A stretch of DNA of 64,000 nucleotides from Tenacibaculum mesophilum (GCF_003867075.1 NZ_CP032544.1:1606001-1670000), one strand, 5' to 3'. Positions 1-8,779 are shown, counted from the first letter of the stretch. The notes: generated by a model not told the origin, from the sequence alone. Translations and numbers: made by a program.

Positions 1-1734
1 AGTACAGGAATACAGATGCAACAAACTTCTTTAAGTAGTGCGAATACCAACATTAGAATTCAAGGTCTTGATGGACGTTACACACAACTTTTACGAGATG
101 GATTTCCACTTTATGGCGGATTTTCAAGCGGTTTGAGTATTCTGCAAATTCCGCCATTGGACTTAAAACAATTTGAAATCATTAAAGGAAGTTCATCAAC
201 ACTTTATGGTGGTGGAGCAATTGGAGGTTTGATAAATATGGTATCAAAAACACCTGACGAAGAGCCAACTTTGGATATTATGTTGACACAAACACAAGCA
301 TTAGGAAGTACAGCTAATGTATTTTATAGCAAACGAAATGAAAAATTTGGAGTTTCATTATACGGTTCAGGTCATTATCAAAAGGCTTACGACCCAGAAG
401 ATGATGGCTTTAGTAATTTACCACAAACAACATCTATTTCTTTCAACCCAAAATTCTTTTATTATCCATCAGAAAAAACAACATTTTGGTTTAGCTTAAA
501 CGGAACGTATGACGACAGAATTGGTGGCGACATCACAAAAATTGAAAGTGGCGCAAATGGCATCCATCAATATACCGAAGAAAATCTATCAAAAAGGTTG
601 AGCAGTCAAGCGGTTTACGAAACTCAATTAGATTCGGTTAGTTCATTAAATATTAAAAACAGCATCTCATTCTTTGATAGAAAACTAACCATTCCCGATT
701 TTGTTTTTGATGGTAAACAAACCAATACATTCACGGAAATAAACTATCAAAAGTCCGCCAATAAAACAGATTGGATTTTTGGTGCAAATCTCTATACTTC
801 TGCTTTTGATGAAAATAATAATGTGACTTTGCAACGTGACCAAACAGACATAACATTCGGAGCATTTGTAAATAATATTTATGACATTTCGGATAATTGG
901 ATTTTGGAAACAGGATTACGAGCAGATTACAATACTGATTTTGGATTCTTTCCGCTTCCAAGAGTTTCATTGCTATACAAAAACGATAGTGGATTTTCGA
1001 GCAGAATTGGTGGTGGATTAGGTTACAAAATTCCAGATATTTTTACAGAAGAGGCGGAATTTATCAATTTTAGAAATGTACTTGGTATTGATAAATCTTC
1101 ACTAAATGCGGAACGTTCTTATGGTGTAAATTTTGATTTCAACTATCAAACACGTTTATTTGAAACCGTTGGTTTTTCTATTAATCAACTGTTTTATGTA
1201 ACTGCGATTAATGATGCATTACTGTTAAATTCAACTGATAATGGATTTTTCCAATTTGAGAATGCAACAGATGAAATTTTGAGCAAAGGTGCTGAAACAA
1301 ACATCAAGTTTACCTATAAAGATTTTAGGTGGTTCCTAAATTATGCACTCATTGACACAAGGTTGAACTATTTAGCTGGCAATCCTCAAAAACCTTTGAC
1401 AGCAAAACATAACGCAGGAAGTGTTTTGATGTACGAATCTGAAAAATGGCGAATCGGTTATGAAACGTTTTACACAGGAAAGCAATTTTTGTCTAATGGA
1501 ACAGAAACAACCGACTTCATAACAATGGGTTTTGTGGCAATGCGAAATTTTAAATGGGGAACAACTTTTGTGAATTTTGAAAACTTTACCGATAGAAGAC
1601 AAAGCAGGTTCTCGCCTTTGGTTTTGCCACCACACGACAATCCAGAATTTCCCGAAATATATGCACCAACAGACGGTTTTATATTTAGCGTTGGAGTAAT
1701 TATCAAACCTTTTGGAAACGAAGATGACGACTAA
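1..1734 (+). CDS. TonB-dependent receptor, 5' end outside window
   Basis: The reading frame is open from base 1 (residues STGIQ precede the first ATG at 16), so the gene starts before the window. The visible 577 residues hold the end of a plug domain (RIQGLDGRYTQLLRDGFPLY, then IEIIKG-like FEIIKGSSSTLYGGGAIGG) followed by a beta-barrel of alternating aromatic strands ending near residue 570. Such proteins import metal chelates or other large ligands across the outer membrane with TonB energy. The substrate cannot be read from the sequence. The next gene is a cation-diffusion-type transporter one base downstream, so a metal is a reasonable guess. The block up to 2530 looks less AT-rich than the rest of the window, which may indicate acquired DNA. 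Confidence 0.9.
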   Translation, partial: STGIQMQQTSLSSANTNIRIQGLDGRYTQLLRDGFPLYGGFSSGLSILQIPPLDLKQFEIIKGSSSTLYGGGAIGGLINMVSKTPDEEPTLDIMLTQTQALGSTANVFYSKRNEKFGVSLYGSGHYQKAYDPEDDGFSNLPQTTSISFNPKFFYYPSEKTTFWFSLNGTYDDRIGGDITKIESGANGIHQYTEENLSKRLSSQAVYETQLDSVSSLNIKNSISFFDRKLTIPDFVFDGKQTNTFTEINYQKSANKTDWIFGANLYTSAFDENNNVTLQRDQTDITFGAFVNNIYDISDNWILETGLRADYNTDFGFFPLPRVSLLYKNDSGFSSRIGGGLGYKIPDIFTEEAEFINFRNVLGIDKSSLNAERSYGVNFDFNYQTRLFETVGFSINQLFYVTAINDALLLNSTDNGFFQFENATDEILSKGAETNIKFTYKDFRWFLNYALIDTRLNYLAGNPQKPLTAKHNAGSVLMYESEKWRIGYETFYTGKQFLSNGTETTDFITMGFVAMRNFKWGTTFVNFENFTDRRQSRFSPLVLPPHDNPEFPEIYAPTDGFIFSVGVIIKPFGNEDDD

Positions 1735-1735
1735 A

Positions 1736-2530
1736 ATGAACAAAACGATATTTGAAATCAGTAAGATGGATTGTCCTTCAGAGGAAAATCTAATCCGAAT
1801 GAAACTGGACGGAATTCAAGAAATCAAAAATCTTGATTTTGACATTCCAAACCGAAAATTGACCGTTTTTCACGATGGTCATAACGACCAAATTGAAAAG
1901 TCAATTATCGAATTAAAATTAGGCGGAAAGAAAATCTCGACCGAAGAAACCAACGAAAAAGATTTTGTAGAAAACACCAACCAAAAAAAGCTACTTTGGA
2001 TTGTACTGGCGATAAATTTTGTCTTTTTTATTATCGAAATGACAACAGGAATAATCTCAAAATCAATGGGACTTGTTGCCGACAGCCTGGATATGCTTGC
2101 CGACAGTTTCGTTTACGGAATTAGCTTGTTTGCAGTTGGCGGAACGTTGATTAAGAAAAAGCGGATTGCAAAACTTGCTGGATATTTTCAAATCACACTT
2201 GCGATTATTGGATTTGTGGAAGTTTTAAGAAGATTTTTCGGAGACGAGAAACTTCCCGATTTTTCGACAATGATTATCGTTTCGATTTTTGCACTTATCG
2301 CAAACGGAATTTGTCTTTACATTTTGCAAAAGTCAAAAAGCAAAGAAGAGGCACATATGAAAGCGAGTATGATTTTTACCTCGAATGACGTGATTATCAA
2401 TTTAGGAGTTATAATCGCTGGACTTTTGGTAAATTGGTTAAGTTCGAGCAAACCTGATTTGATTATTGGAACAATCGTTTTTATTTTGGTAATTCAAGGA
2501 GCGTTTAGGATTTTGAAATTAAGTAAGTGA
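1736..2530 (+). CDS. Cation diffusion facilitator-like transporter with N-terminal HMA-like domain
   Basis: About 264 residues. Residues 1-75 resemble a heavy-metal-associated fold (IFEISKMDCPSEENLIRMKL), but the usual CxxC is reduced to a single Cys (MDCPSEE). The rest is a 5-6 helix CDF-type membrane domain with the metal-site pattern in helices 2 and 5 (LVADSLDMLADSF and FTSNDVIINLGVI, i.e. D-x3-D and N-D). Inference: export of a divalent metal across the inner membrane, partnered with the upstream receptor. An ATG at 1736 follows the receptor stop by one base. ATG 1724 and TTG 1712 are in-frame alternatives that would overlap it. Confidence 0.75.
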   Translation: MNKTIFEISKMDCPSEENLIRMKLDGIQEIKNLDFDIPNRKLTVFHDGHNDQIEKSIIELKLGGKKISTEETNEKDFVENTNQKKLLWIVLAINFVFFIIEMTTGIISKSMGLVADSLDMLADSFVYGISLFAVGGTLIKKKRIAKLAGYFQITLAIIGFVEVLRRFFGDEKLPDFSTMIIVSIFALIANGICLYILQKSKSKEEAHMKASMIFTSNDVIINLGVIIAGLLVNWLSSSKPDLIIGTIVFILVIQGAFRILKLSK

Positions 2531-2596
2531 ATGAATAAATAAAGCACTACTTACAACAAAGAACTGAGGTAAAAAACAAGTACATTTTATACTTTT

Positions 2597-3562
2597 TTAA
2601 ACCAACGTACTTTTATAATTTGCGTCATAAGGCAAACCACTCTTTACAATGGCAAAAGCTTGTTTTAGTAGCTTATTACACACCGCTATTAAAGCTAGTT
2701 TTTTACTCTTACCTTTAGCAACTATTCGGTCATAAAGTTCTCTACATGCTTTGTTGTATTTACAAGCATTAAAGCTACACATAAATAATAAATTTCTAAG
2801 CTTTGGATTCCCCATTTTACTTATTCGAGGGCGTCCTTTTATACTACTGCCTGATTCTCTAATAGTGGGTGTAATACCTGCGTAACTACACAACTCTTTT
2901 GCTGAAGTAAAACGCTTAAATCCATCGGTAAAAACTAATAACATTAATGCTGTTTTACCCCCTATTCCTGGAATAGACTTTAATAAAGTTATTTCTTCTT
3001 GATAACTCTTTTTTACGTTCTCTAGCAACAAATCTTCTAATTTAACTATCTCTTTTTGTATGTTTTTCAGCTGCCTTTTTAAGGAATTAACTACCAATTT
3101 TGAGGGAGTTCCTAATACTGATTCGCCATGAAGCTTGTTCTTTAATTGAGTAGATTGTTTCGTATAAACACTCAACAAACGTACTATTTGTAAACATTCT
3201 TGTTGTTCCTTACTATCTCCTTTCCATATAGAAGGAGATTGACTTACGCCATAATTATATAACTGCTTTGCATCACTCTTATCCGTCTTTACTTTTGATA
3301 AATTCATCTGAATAAAACGCTTAACCTTCAACGGATTTTCTACCGATAACAAAACTCCTTTTTCTGTTAAAAAATAAGCTAAGCGTACATGATAATATCC
3401 TGTAGCTTCCATTATACAATGTGTTAAATCAGTTGTGATTAACAACAGCTCTTTAAAACCTGATGCATCATTTTTAAACTGATACCAATTTCCTTGATAA
3501 TCATATACATCTAAAACGTCTTTACTTACATCGATTCCTAAAAATTGTTTATTTTTACTCAT
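2597..3562 (-). CDS. IS110-family transposase (DEDD/serine recombinase)
   Basis: Full-length 321 residues. The N-terminal RuvC-like DEDD domain shows FLGIDVSKDVLDVYD, CIMEATGYYH and KTDKSDAKQLYNY. A coiled linker spans about residues 145-190. The C-terminal Transposase_20 domain has SIPGIGGKTALMLL, YAGITPTIRESGSSIKGR (with the candidate catalytic Ser) and MGNPKLRNLL. No frameshift or stop is present, so the enzyme may be active. Family knowledge: IS110 recombinases use a bridge RNA encoded in the element's non-coding end; here that end would be the region upstream at 3563-3817. Confidence 0.93.
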   Translation of the reverse strand: MSKNKQFLGIDVSKDVLDVYDYQGNWYQFKNDASGFKELLLITTDLTHCIMEATGYYHVRLAYFLTEKGVLLSVENPLKVKRFIQMNLSKVKTDKSDAKQLYNYGVSQSPSIWKGDSKEQQECLQIVRLLSVYTKQSTQLKNKLHGESVLGTPSKLVVNSLKRQLKNIQKEIVKLEDLLLENVKKSYQEEITLLKSIPGIGGKTALMLLVFTDGFKRFTSAKELCSYAGITPTIRESGSSIKGRPRISKMGNPKLRNLLFMCSFNACKYNKACRELYDRIVAKGKSKKLALIAVCNKLLKQAFAIVKSGLPYDANYKSTLV

Positions 3563-3599
3563 AAGAAAAAAGGATTGGAAAGAAAATAACTACTATCAA

Positions 3600-3735
3600 T
3601 TAAACAACTTGAAATCGAGATCTTGGTCTCACAGAACTGAACGAATTCGAAGTAGTAAAAGCGTAGGGATTATCAATGTTGACGAAATCTAGGTTTCAAC
3701 GTATATCATAACCTTACTCTACGCTTTTTTCTTTC
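3600..3735 (-). ncRNA. Candidate IS110 bridge RNA region
   Basis: This non-coding stretch just upstream of the transposase can fold into nested hairpins. A 10-bp stem AAAAGCGTAG (3657-3666)/CTACGCTTTT (3719-3728) encloses a second stem GTTG (678-681)/CAAC (697-700), with AAA/TTT continuing inside. A separate small hairpin GAGA/TCTC lies at 3617-3630. Stem-loops with large internal loops upstream of the recombinase are what IS110 bridge RNAs look like. The RNA call is an inference; ends and strand are not determined. Confidence 0.4.
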
Positions 3736-3777
3736 TGGTTTTTATTACTAAATTTAAACAATTGCTAACTTAAGATG

Positions 3778-3806
3778 TATAAACGGCATTAAAACGACCG
3801 TTTATA
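3778..3806. repeat. Inverted repeat at the upstream side of the IS
   Basis: TATAAACGG (3778-3786) and CCGTTTATA (3798-3806) form a perfect 9-bp stem with an 11-nt loop. It lies between the transposase leader and the right-end remnant. Its role is unknown; it could mark the element's left end or the original insertion site. Confidence 0.5.
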
Positions 3807-3817
3807 TTAAACGTTGC

Positions 3818-3906
3818 CAACAAAGAACTGAGTTAAAAAACAAGTATATTTTACACTTTTTTAAACCAAAATACTTTTATAATTTGCATCATAAGGCAAG
3901 CCACTT
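3818..3906 (-). mobile_element. Second copy of the IS110 right end (remnant)
   Basis: This segment matches 2554-2644 with roughly seven substitutions and small shifts. Both begin CAACAAAGAACTGAG and continue into the 3' codons of the transposase. It is a stub of a second element of the same family lying directly upstream of the intact one in the same orientation, so it forms a right-end/left-end junction. Confidence 0.8.
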
Positions 3907-3955
3907 TTATTCTTATCTTTAACCTACAATAGGTAAACTAAAAAAGAACATTGCT

Positions 3956-4489
3956 ATGAAAAACATTGCCTACATTTTCTTTTTATTTATATCTCTAACA
4001 AGTTGTGGAGTTAAAAAGGAAAAGATATTAGAACACAAACGAATTGAGAGTTTAATAAGCTCCTTAAACTATAAGGTTACGCTACCTGAAAACTGGAAAC
4101 CAATTTTAAACTCTCACAATTTACTAAGTTATTCTCCTAAAAACCTTGGGGACATATTTTATAAAAACATTGTTCAAATACACGAATTAAAAGCAGCTAA
4201 AGTTGATGAAGGTTCACTAAACGAGCTGGTTCAAGAAAAAGTTAAACAGTGGAATAATAACGTTAAAATTAATTCTCAAAATCTAATAAAAGGAACTACA
4301 AAGTATGGGGAAACTTATACCTATGTCTACGAACATAATTGGAATTCTACACATTATAAAAATACATTAATATACTTTAGGCATAATGATACTGTATATG
4401 AGTTCAATTACTCTTCTGATATTAGATTTTATGAAAAATACAAGAATGATGTGGCTTTCATCTTAAATAATTTAAAATTTAATGAGTAA
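3956..4489 (+). CDS. Small lipoprotein, unknown function
   Basis: 177 residues with a lipoprotein signal (hydrophobic residues 4-14, lipobox LTSC, Cys17). The mature part is mixed alpha/beta with a YKVTLPENWKPILNSHNLLSYSPK segment reminiscent of PsbP-like or DUF1795-type lipoproteins, but I cannot assign a family. It stands alone downstream of the IS remnant, in ordinary AT-rich DNA. It is probably anchored in the outer membrane or the periplasmic face of a membrane. Confidence 0.75.
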   Translation: MKNIAYIFFLFISLTSCGVKKEKILEHKRIESLISSLNYKVTLPENWKPILNSHNLLSYSPKNLGDIFYKNIVQIHELKAAKVDEGSLNELVQEKVKQWNNNVKINSQNLIKGTTKYGETYTYVYEHNWNSTHYKNTLIYFRHNDTVYEFNYSSDIRFYEKYKNDVAFILNNLKFNE

Positions 4490-4931
4490 TCCTAGTATTA
4501 ATAAAACACGAACCTCAACAATGATTATAATTTATTACTAGTCATAACCTACTCCTAAAAGGCTTCACTTCCTTTTATTTAACTAATATTCATTAAGCTA
4601 GAAATTTAAAAGTATTTCTACTTTTACTTAAGAAAAGAAAATGGTATTTGGGCAGCCAATAAAGACTTAATTTTAGGCTTGAATATTCCTGATTATGAGT
4701 AAGTTTTTTTGTCTCGATAACTACAAGTAATTCTAAGTAATGTTTGGTACAAATGGCAAACCAAATCTTGAACAGAAGTTGCTAAATATCCTTGTTTCCA
4801 AAACAAACACATTGCTTTGGCTAATACTTCTTCTTCATTAAATGATTTAACTCTTGGCATATAAAAAATGTGGAAGTATAAATAACTTCCACAGAATTAG
4901 TTTATTTATTAAACTAAAATGTTAAAATACC
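4490..4931. other. Gene-remnant spacer
   Basis: About 440 bp without an intact gene. Near 4620-4700 a plus-strand frame ends in a plausible protein tail (GIWAANKDLILGLNIPDYE then stop), with a stop shortly upstream, so it is only a fragment. On the minus strand at 4693-4860 lies a broken TetR start. The stretch looks like the scar of deleted genes. Confidence 0.5.
4693..4860 (-). pseudogene. TetR-family regulator, N-terminal fragment
   Basis: A 55-codon frame begins MPRVKSFNEEEVLAKAMCLF and continues WKQGYLATSVQDLV, the opening of a TetR DNA-binding domain. The recognition-helix region (expected GINRASLY) is garbled, the frame soon stops, and no ligand domain follows. It lies back to back with the intact TetR gene at 4986. 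Confidence 0.6.
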
Positions 4932-4970
4932 GAACAGACTTGTCTGTTCTTGAAAATTCATATAACTTTG
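4932..4970 (+). promoter_or_regulatory. TetR operator and promoter
   Basis: GAACAGAC (4932-4939) and GTCTGTTC (4942-4949) form a perfect 8-bp palindrome with a 2-bp spacer. A Bacteroidota promoter overlaps it: TTG at 4940-4942 inside the operator centre, 20 bp, then TAACTTTG at 4963-4970, 15 bp before the ATG at 4986. Binding here would block the -33 element, the usual TetR autorepression arrangement. Confidence 0.75.
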
Positions 4971-4985
4971 ACAAAAATTAAGAAT

Positions 4986-5510
4986 ATGAGTAGCCCTAGA
5001 GAACGTATATTAGAAACTGTAGCGCATTTATTTCATCAACAAGGTTATAACAGCACGGGTATTAACCAAGTTATTAAAGAAGCTAAAGTAGCCAAAGCAA
5101 GTTTTTATCAGCACTTTAAATCAAAAGATGCTTTGTGTGTCGACTTCTTAAACAATAGACACGAATTTTGGTTTAAAGAACTATTTAAGTTTACTTCAAA
5201 AAGTAAAAATTCAAAAGACACAATACTCCTTTCTTTTGATTTTGTAGCTCATATGAATACAAAAGAGGATTTCAGGGGTTGTAGTTTTTTGAATATTCTA
5301 TCAGAAATATCAAAAGAGCAAGAAACTATACTCCTAGTGATTCAATCTCATAAAAAAGAATTGAATAATTTTTTTCAGGAGTTAACAGATAACGAATTAC
5401 TAGCTACCCATATTTACCTACTTTTTGAAAGTGCTATCATAGAAAGTCAACTCTTCAAATCAAATGAAATAGTATATAAATCAAAAAAAATAATACAAAA
5501 CTTACTATAA
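4986..5510 (+). CDS. TetR/AcrR-family transcriptional repressor
   Basis: 174 residues. The N-terminal helix-turn-helix is clear (RERILETVAHLFHQQGYNSTGINQVIKEAKVAKASFYQHFKSKDAL), and the C-terminal ligand-binding helical domain contains Cys residues (FRGCSFLN). ATG 4986 (MSSPRER) gives the family's usual start; an upstream TTG at 4950 would start inside the operator. It likely represses itself and the following DUF1348 gene, five bases downstream. The inducer is unknown. FRGC-x-FLN also occurs in TetR proteins that respond to electrophiles, but that is a weak hint. Confidence 0.88.
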   Translation: MSSPRERILETVAHLFHQQGYNSTGINQVIKEAKVAKASFYQHFKSKDALCVDFLNNRHEFWFKELFKFTSKSKNSKDTILLSFDFVAHMNTKEDFRGCSFLNILSEISKEQETILLVIQSHKKELNNFFQELTDNELLATHIYLLFESAIIESQLFKSNEIVYKSKKIIQNLL

Positions 5511-5515
5511 TTATT

Positions 5516-5926
5516 ATGGAACAGAAACATCCACTCCCTCCTTTTACTCTTGAAACAGCTAAACAAAAAATTCAACTAGCAGAAGATGCTTGGAACTCTC
5601 AAAATCCTGAAAAAATTGCATTAGCTTACACTATAGATAGTGAATGGAGAAATAGAGACACTTTTGTAAATGGTAGAGAAGAAATTATTAACTTCTTGAG
5701 TAAAAAGTGGCAAAATGAGCTTAATTATAAACTAAAAAAAGAATATTGGGCTCACAGTGAAAATAGAATTGCTGTACGCTTTGAATATGAATATCAGAAC
5801 AAAGAAGGCAAATGGTTTAGAGCTTATGGTAATGAAAACTGGGAGTTTGACAATAACGGACAAATGAAAAAAAGATATGCCAGTATTAATGACCTTGAAA
5901 TAGAGGAAACTGATAGGTATCTTTAA
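5516..5926 (+). CDS. DUF1348 / nuclear transport factor 2-like protein
   Basis: 136 residues with the SnoaL/NTF2 cone fold pattern (AEDAWNSQNPEKIALAYTID, then SEWRNRDTFVNGREEI, and AHSENRIAVRFEYEY). It matches the DUF1348 family by overall pattern and length. These are small cytosolic proteins of unknown reaction, often next to TetR regulators, as here. It is probably the main target of the upstream repressor. Confidence 0.82.
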   Translation: MEQKHPLPPFTLETAKQKIQLAEDAWNSQNPEKIALAYTIDSEWRNRDTFVNGREEIINFLSKKWQNELNYKLKKEYWAHSENRIAVRFEYEYQNKEGKWFRAYGNENWEFDNNGQMKKRYASINDLEIEETDRYL

Positions 5927-5958
5927 TATCCTTATTTTTTTTAGCATAAAAATAACAG

Positions 5959-5992
5959 TGGCTCTGATAAATCATCAGAGTCACTTTTTGTA
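5959..5992 (+). terminator. Rho-independent terminator
   Basis: GTGGCTCTGA (5959-5968)/TCAGAGTCAC (5975-5984) with one G-T pair, followed by TTTTTG. It ends the TetR-DUF1348 unit. Confidence 0.85.
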
Positions 5993-6136
5993 TTTTTATA
6001 GCTTGAATAAAAATTGGAAAAGTTAACTTTAAAAAACTCCTATTCCTAAATCTTACTCGCTGTATTTTGCTCCTAAAAATTAAAATAATAACAATATCTC
6101 ATAAATTAAAACTACGCTTAAAAAATTAAACAGCTT

Positions 6137-7057
6137 ATGAAATCTTTATTTTTAAAATATAAAATTGCTTACACTACACTTGCCTTAGCTCTATTCCTTT
6201 TTTCCTCTTGTTCTAGTGACGATGAGACTCCTGATACTGGAAATGATGTTTATATTAGCATACCTGATAAACATTTTGAGGCAATATTAGTAGAACAAAA
6301 GTTAGATAGTGATGGTAGTATTAATCAAAAAATATCAATAGAAGATGCAAAAAAAATTACTCGTTTAAACTTAAACTTAGATGATAGTTTTGGTGAAACG
6401 AGTGACTTAACTGGTATTGAAGCTTTTTCAAACTTAACGTATTTATCTGCGGCTGGACAAAAGATTAAAGCTATTAACCTAAGTTCTAACACAAAGTTAG
6501 ATACCTTATATTTAAACGCAAACTACTTAACTACTATTGATCTTAGTAATAATCCTAATCTTCTTTTAGCAGATATTCATTCTAACGACCTTACGACTAT
6601 TACAGGCTTGGAAAAAGCTGGTAAGCTTAAAATATTAAATTTATCTTTTAATAAATTAACTCATTTAAATATATCTAATAATTCTTTAGAAGAATTGACG
6701 GTAACTAACAATTTACTAACTTCATTTAAAACAGAAGACACCTCAAAATTAAAAAGTGTTGTATTAACAAGTAATAAAATTACTTCTATTAGTATTGATG
6801 ACATTAGCCCTTTAGAAACATTTTTAGCTTCAGACAATCAAATAAATGCTATTAATATTCATTCATTTATCAATTTAAAACATCTGTACATCACTAGTAA
6901 TTTACTTACTAATTTAGATGTTAGTTCTAATTTGAAACTTGAAGATTTAAGAGTAGACAGAAATCCTGATTTAACTTGTATTAAAATTAATGCGGATCAA
7001 ACAATACCAACTGTTTATAAATCTGATAGTCAAAAATTAAGTGACACTTGCTTATAA
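6137..7057 (+). CDS. Leucine-rich-repeat lipoprotein
   Basis: 306 residues. Signal peptide with lipobox near residue 25 (FLFSSCSSDDE). Residues 75-290 hold about ten bacterial LRRs of roughly 20 residues (for example LDTLYLNANYLTTIDLSNNP), the SDS22/internalin-like type common in Flavobacteriaceae. It is probably a surface-exposed binding protein. The ligand is unknown, no T9SS C-terminal domain is evident, and the C-terminus ends in a short Cys-containing cap (LTCIKIN, DTCL). It appears monocistronic. Confidence 0.85.
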   Translation: MKSLFLKYKIAYTTLALALFLFSSCSSDDETPDTGNDVYISIPDKHFEAILVEQKLDSDGSINQKISIEDAKKITRLNLNLDDSFGETSDLTGIEAFSNLTYLSAAGQKIKAINLSSNTKLDTLYLNANYLTTIDLSNNPNLLLADIHSNDLTTITGLEKAGKLKILNLSFNKLTHLNISNNSLEELTVTNNLLTSFKTEDTSKLKSVVLTSNKITSISIDDISPLETFLASDNQINAINIHSFINLKHLYITSNLLTNLDVSSNLKLEDLRVDRNPDLTCIKINADQTIPTVYKSDSQKLSDTCL

Positions 7058-7174
7058 ATTACAAATGGTTAGAATAAAAGAGGTAACTTTATAAAAATGT
7101 AACACTTAGGAAAAAAATTCTACTTTTTTGTAGTTTTACAATATACTAACTCAAACTTTTATAAACATAGGTCT

Positions 7175-7786
7175 ATGGAAACAGTTACTACTAGGACAAG
7201 TAATGCTTTTAGTGATCGTATTAAGCTACCTCTTAACTTTAATACCGCTAAAATGCTTGAAGAGGCTAAAGCTTTACAGCTAGATAATTTTGAATATTAT
7301 GATGTAATTCCTTTACGGTCACCCGCACATTTAGTGGATACCTCATTACCTTTTCCGCCTCCTGCTGAAGATTATGCTGATGGTTCTTGGACAGATTGGC
7401 TAGATACTAATGCCTTAAAAAAGTCTCCGTATTTAACTAGTGTTATTGATTTTTTTAAAGAGAATACTACTGTTAATTTAGTTAGGTTACTTCGACTAGC
7501 ACCACACTCAACAGTAAAGGAACACACAGATCCTACCTTAGGTTTGGAGGTTGAAAAATCAGTAATACGACTTACTATTCCTATTCTTAACAATGAAAGT
7601 GTAACTTTTTATTTGAATAACACTCCCGTACTCATGAAACCTGGGGAATGCTGGTATATGCGACTTACCGATCCTCATAAAGTTATTAATAATGGTGATG
7701 AGGAACGCATAAACCTTACTATTGATATGATTCCTAATGATTGGATTCGACAGCTTATTCGTGAAAGCGAAAAAAATTCTAAATAA
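7175..7786 (+). CDS. Aspartyl/asparaginyl beta-hydroxylase-like 2-oxoglutarate dioxygenase
   Basis: 203 residues. The Asp_Arg_Hydrox cupin pattern is visible: RLAPHSTVKEHTDPTLG gives the HxD iron ligands, and GECWYMRLTDPHKVINNGDE gives the distal His and nearby residues, followed by ERINLTIDM for 2-oxoglutarate binding. Family members hydroxylate Asp/Asn or free amino acids; the substrate here is unknown. The start METVTTRTS at 7175 has no better alternative. It is convergent with trxB through a shared terminator. Confidence 0.8.
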   Translation: METVTTRTSNAFSDRIKLPLNFNTAKMLEEAKALQLDNFEYYDVIPLRSPAHLVDTSLPFPPPAEDYADGSWTDWLDTNALKKSPYLTSVIDFFKENTTVNLVRLLRLAPHSTVKEHTDPTLGLEVEKSVIRLTIPILNNESVTFYLNNTPVLMKPGECWYMRLTDPHKVINNGDEERINLTIDMIPNDWIRQLIRESEKNSK

Positions 7787-7790
7787 AATA

Positions 7791-7820
7791 AAAAGGGTAC
7801 GCTAATACGTACCCTTTTTT
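7791..7820. terminator. Bidirectional terminator
   Basis: GGGTACG (7795-7801)/CGTACCC (7808-7814), with A-run before and T-run after. It serves both the hydroxylase-like gene and trxB. Confidence 0.9.
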
Positions 7821-7840
7821 AATTTTATATACTTTATGTT

Positions 7841-8779
7841 TTATTCTAATGCTCCTAAGTAACGTTCAGCATCTAAAGCCGCCATACATCCTGTACCTGC
7901 AGCTGTTACAGCTTGACGATATTCTTTGTCTTGCACATCACCTGCAGCAAAAACTCCTGGTAAATTAGTTTTAGTAGATTTTCCTTTAGTAATTAAATAA
8001 CCTGTTTCATCCATGTCTAAAACATCTTTAAACAATTCAGTATTTGGTTTGTGCCCTATTGCAATAAATACACCTGTTACTGGAATCTCCGTTTTTTCAC
8101 CTGTTTCATTATTCACAGCACGAACTCCTTCAACAACATTCTCACCTAATACCTCATCAATTTCAGTGTTATACATAACAGTAATATTTTCTGTTTTGTT
8201 TACGCGGTGTTGCATTGCCTTTGAAGCACGCATATAATCTTTACGAACTAACATCGTAACTTTACTACAAATGTTAGCTAAATAGGTTGCTTCTTCTGCT
8301 GCGGTATCACCTGCTCCAACAACAACAACATCTTGTCCTTTATAAAAGAACCCATCACAAGTAGCACAAGCAGAAACTCCACCACCAATTAAACGTTGCT
8401 CACTTTCTAAACCTAAATATTTAGCAGTAGCTCCTGTAGAAATAATAACAGTTTGAGCTTCTATTTCTGTTGATTCATCGACAATTACTTTATGAATTCC
8501 TCCTTCTTCGTTAGAAAACTCTACTTTAGTTACCATTCCAAAACGTACATCTGTTCCAAAACGCTCTGCTTGACTTTTTAAATCTTCCATCATTGCTGTA
8601 CCATCAGTACCTTTTGGATAACCTGGAAAATTATCAACTTCTGTAGTGGTTGTTAACTGTCCTCCCATTTGCATTCCTGTGTACATAACTGGTTTCATAT
8701 CTGCCCTTGCTGCATATATTGCTGCTGTGTAACCTGCTGGACCAGACCCAATAATCAAACATTTAATTTTTTCTGCCAT
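7841..8779 (-). CDS. trxB: Thioredoxin reductase
   Basis: 312 residues, the usual length. FAD-binding GSGPAGYTAAIYAARA near residue 11, redox-active CATC (GVSACATCDGFFYKG) near 135, NADPH-binding GAGDTAAEEA near 155 and the C-terminal FAD motif GVFAAGDVQD near 280. It transfers electrons from NADPH to thioredoxin in the cytoplasm. A TACATTTG -7 box lies on the minus strand at 8809-8802, about 22 bp before the start codon. Confidence 0.97.
   Translation of the reverse strand: MAEKIKCLIIGSGPAGYTAAIYAARADMKPVMYTGMQMGGQLTTTTEVDNFPGYPKGTDGTAMMEDLKSQAERFGTDVRFGMVTKVEFSNEEGGIHKVIVDESTEIEAQTVIISTGATAKYLGLESEQRLIGGGVSACATCDGFFYKGQDVVVVGAGDTAAEEATYLANICSKVTMLVRKDYMRASKAMQHRVNKTENITVMYNTEIDEVLGENVVEGVRAVNNETGEKTEIPVTGVFIAIGHKPNTELFKDVLDMDETGYLITKGKSTKTNLPGVFAAGDVQDKEYRQAVTAAGTGCMAALDAERYLGALE

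Larger units (their letters stand above)
2554..3817 (-). mobile_element. IS110-family insertion sequence (boundaries approximate)
   Basis: The element contains an intact IS110-type recombinase and a non-coding end of about 250 bp upstream of it. The downstream (right) end is suggested by a repeat: the segment 2554-2644, covering the downstream flank and the last codons of the transposase, recurs with a few substitutions at 3818-3906. No terminal inverted repeats were seen, as is usual for IS110. The left end is placed where the second right-end copy begins, which is a guess. Confidence 0.65.
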
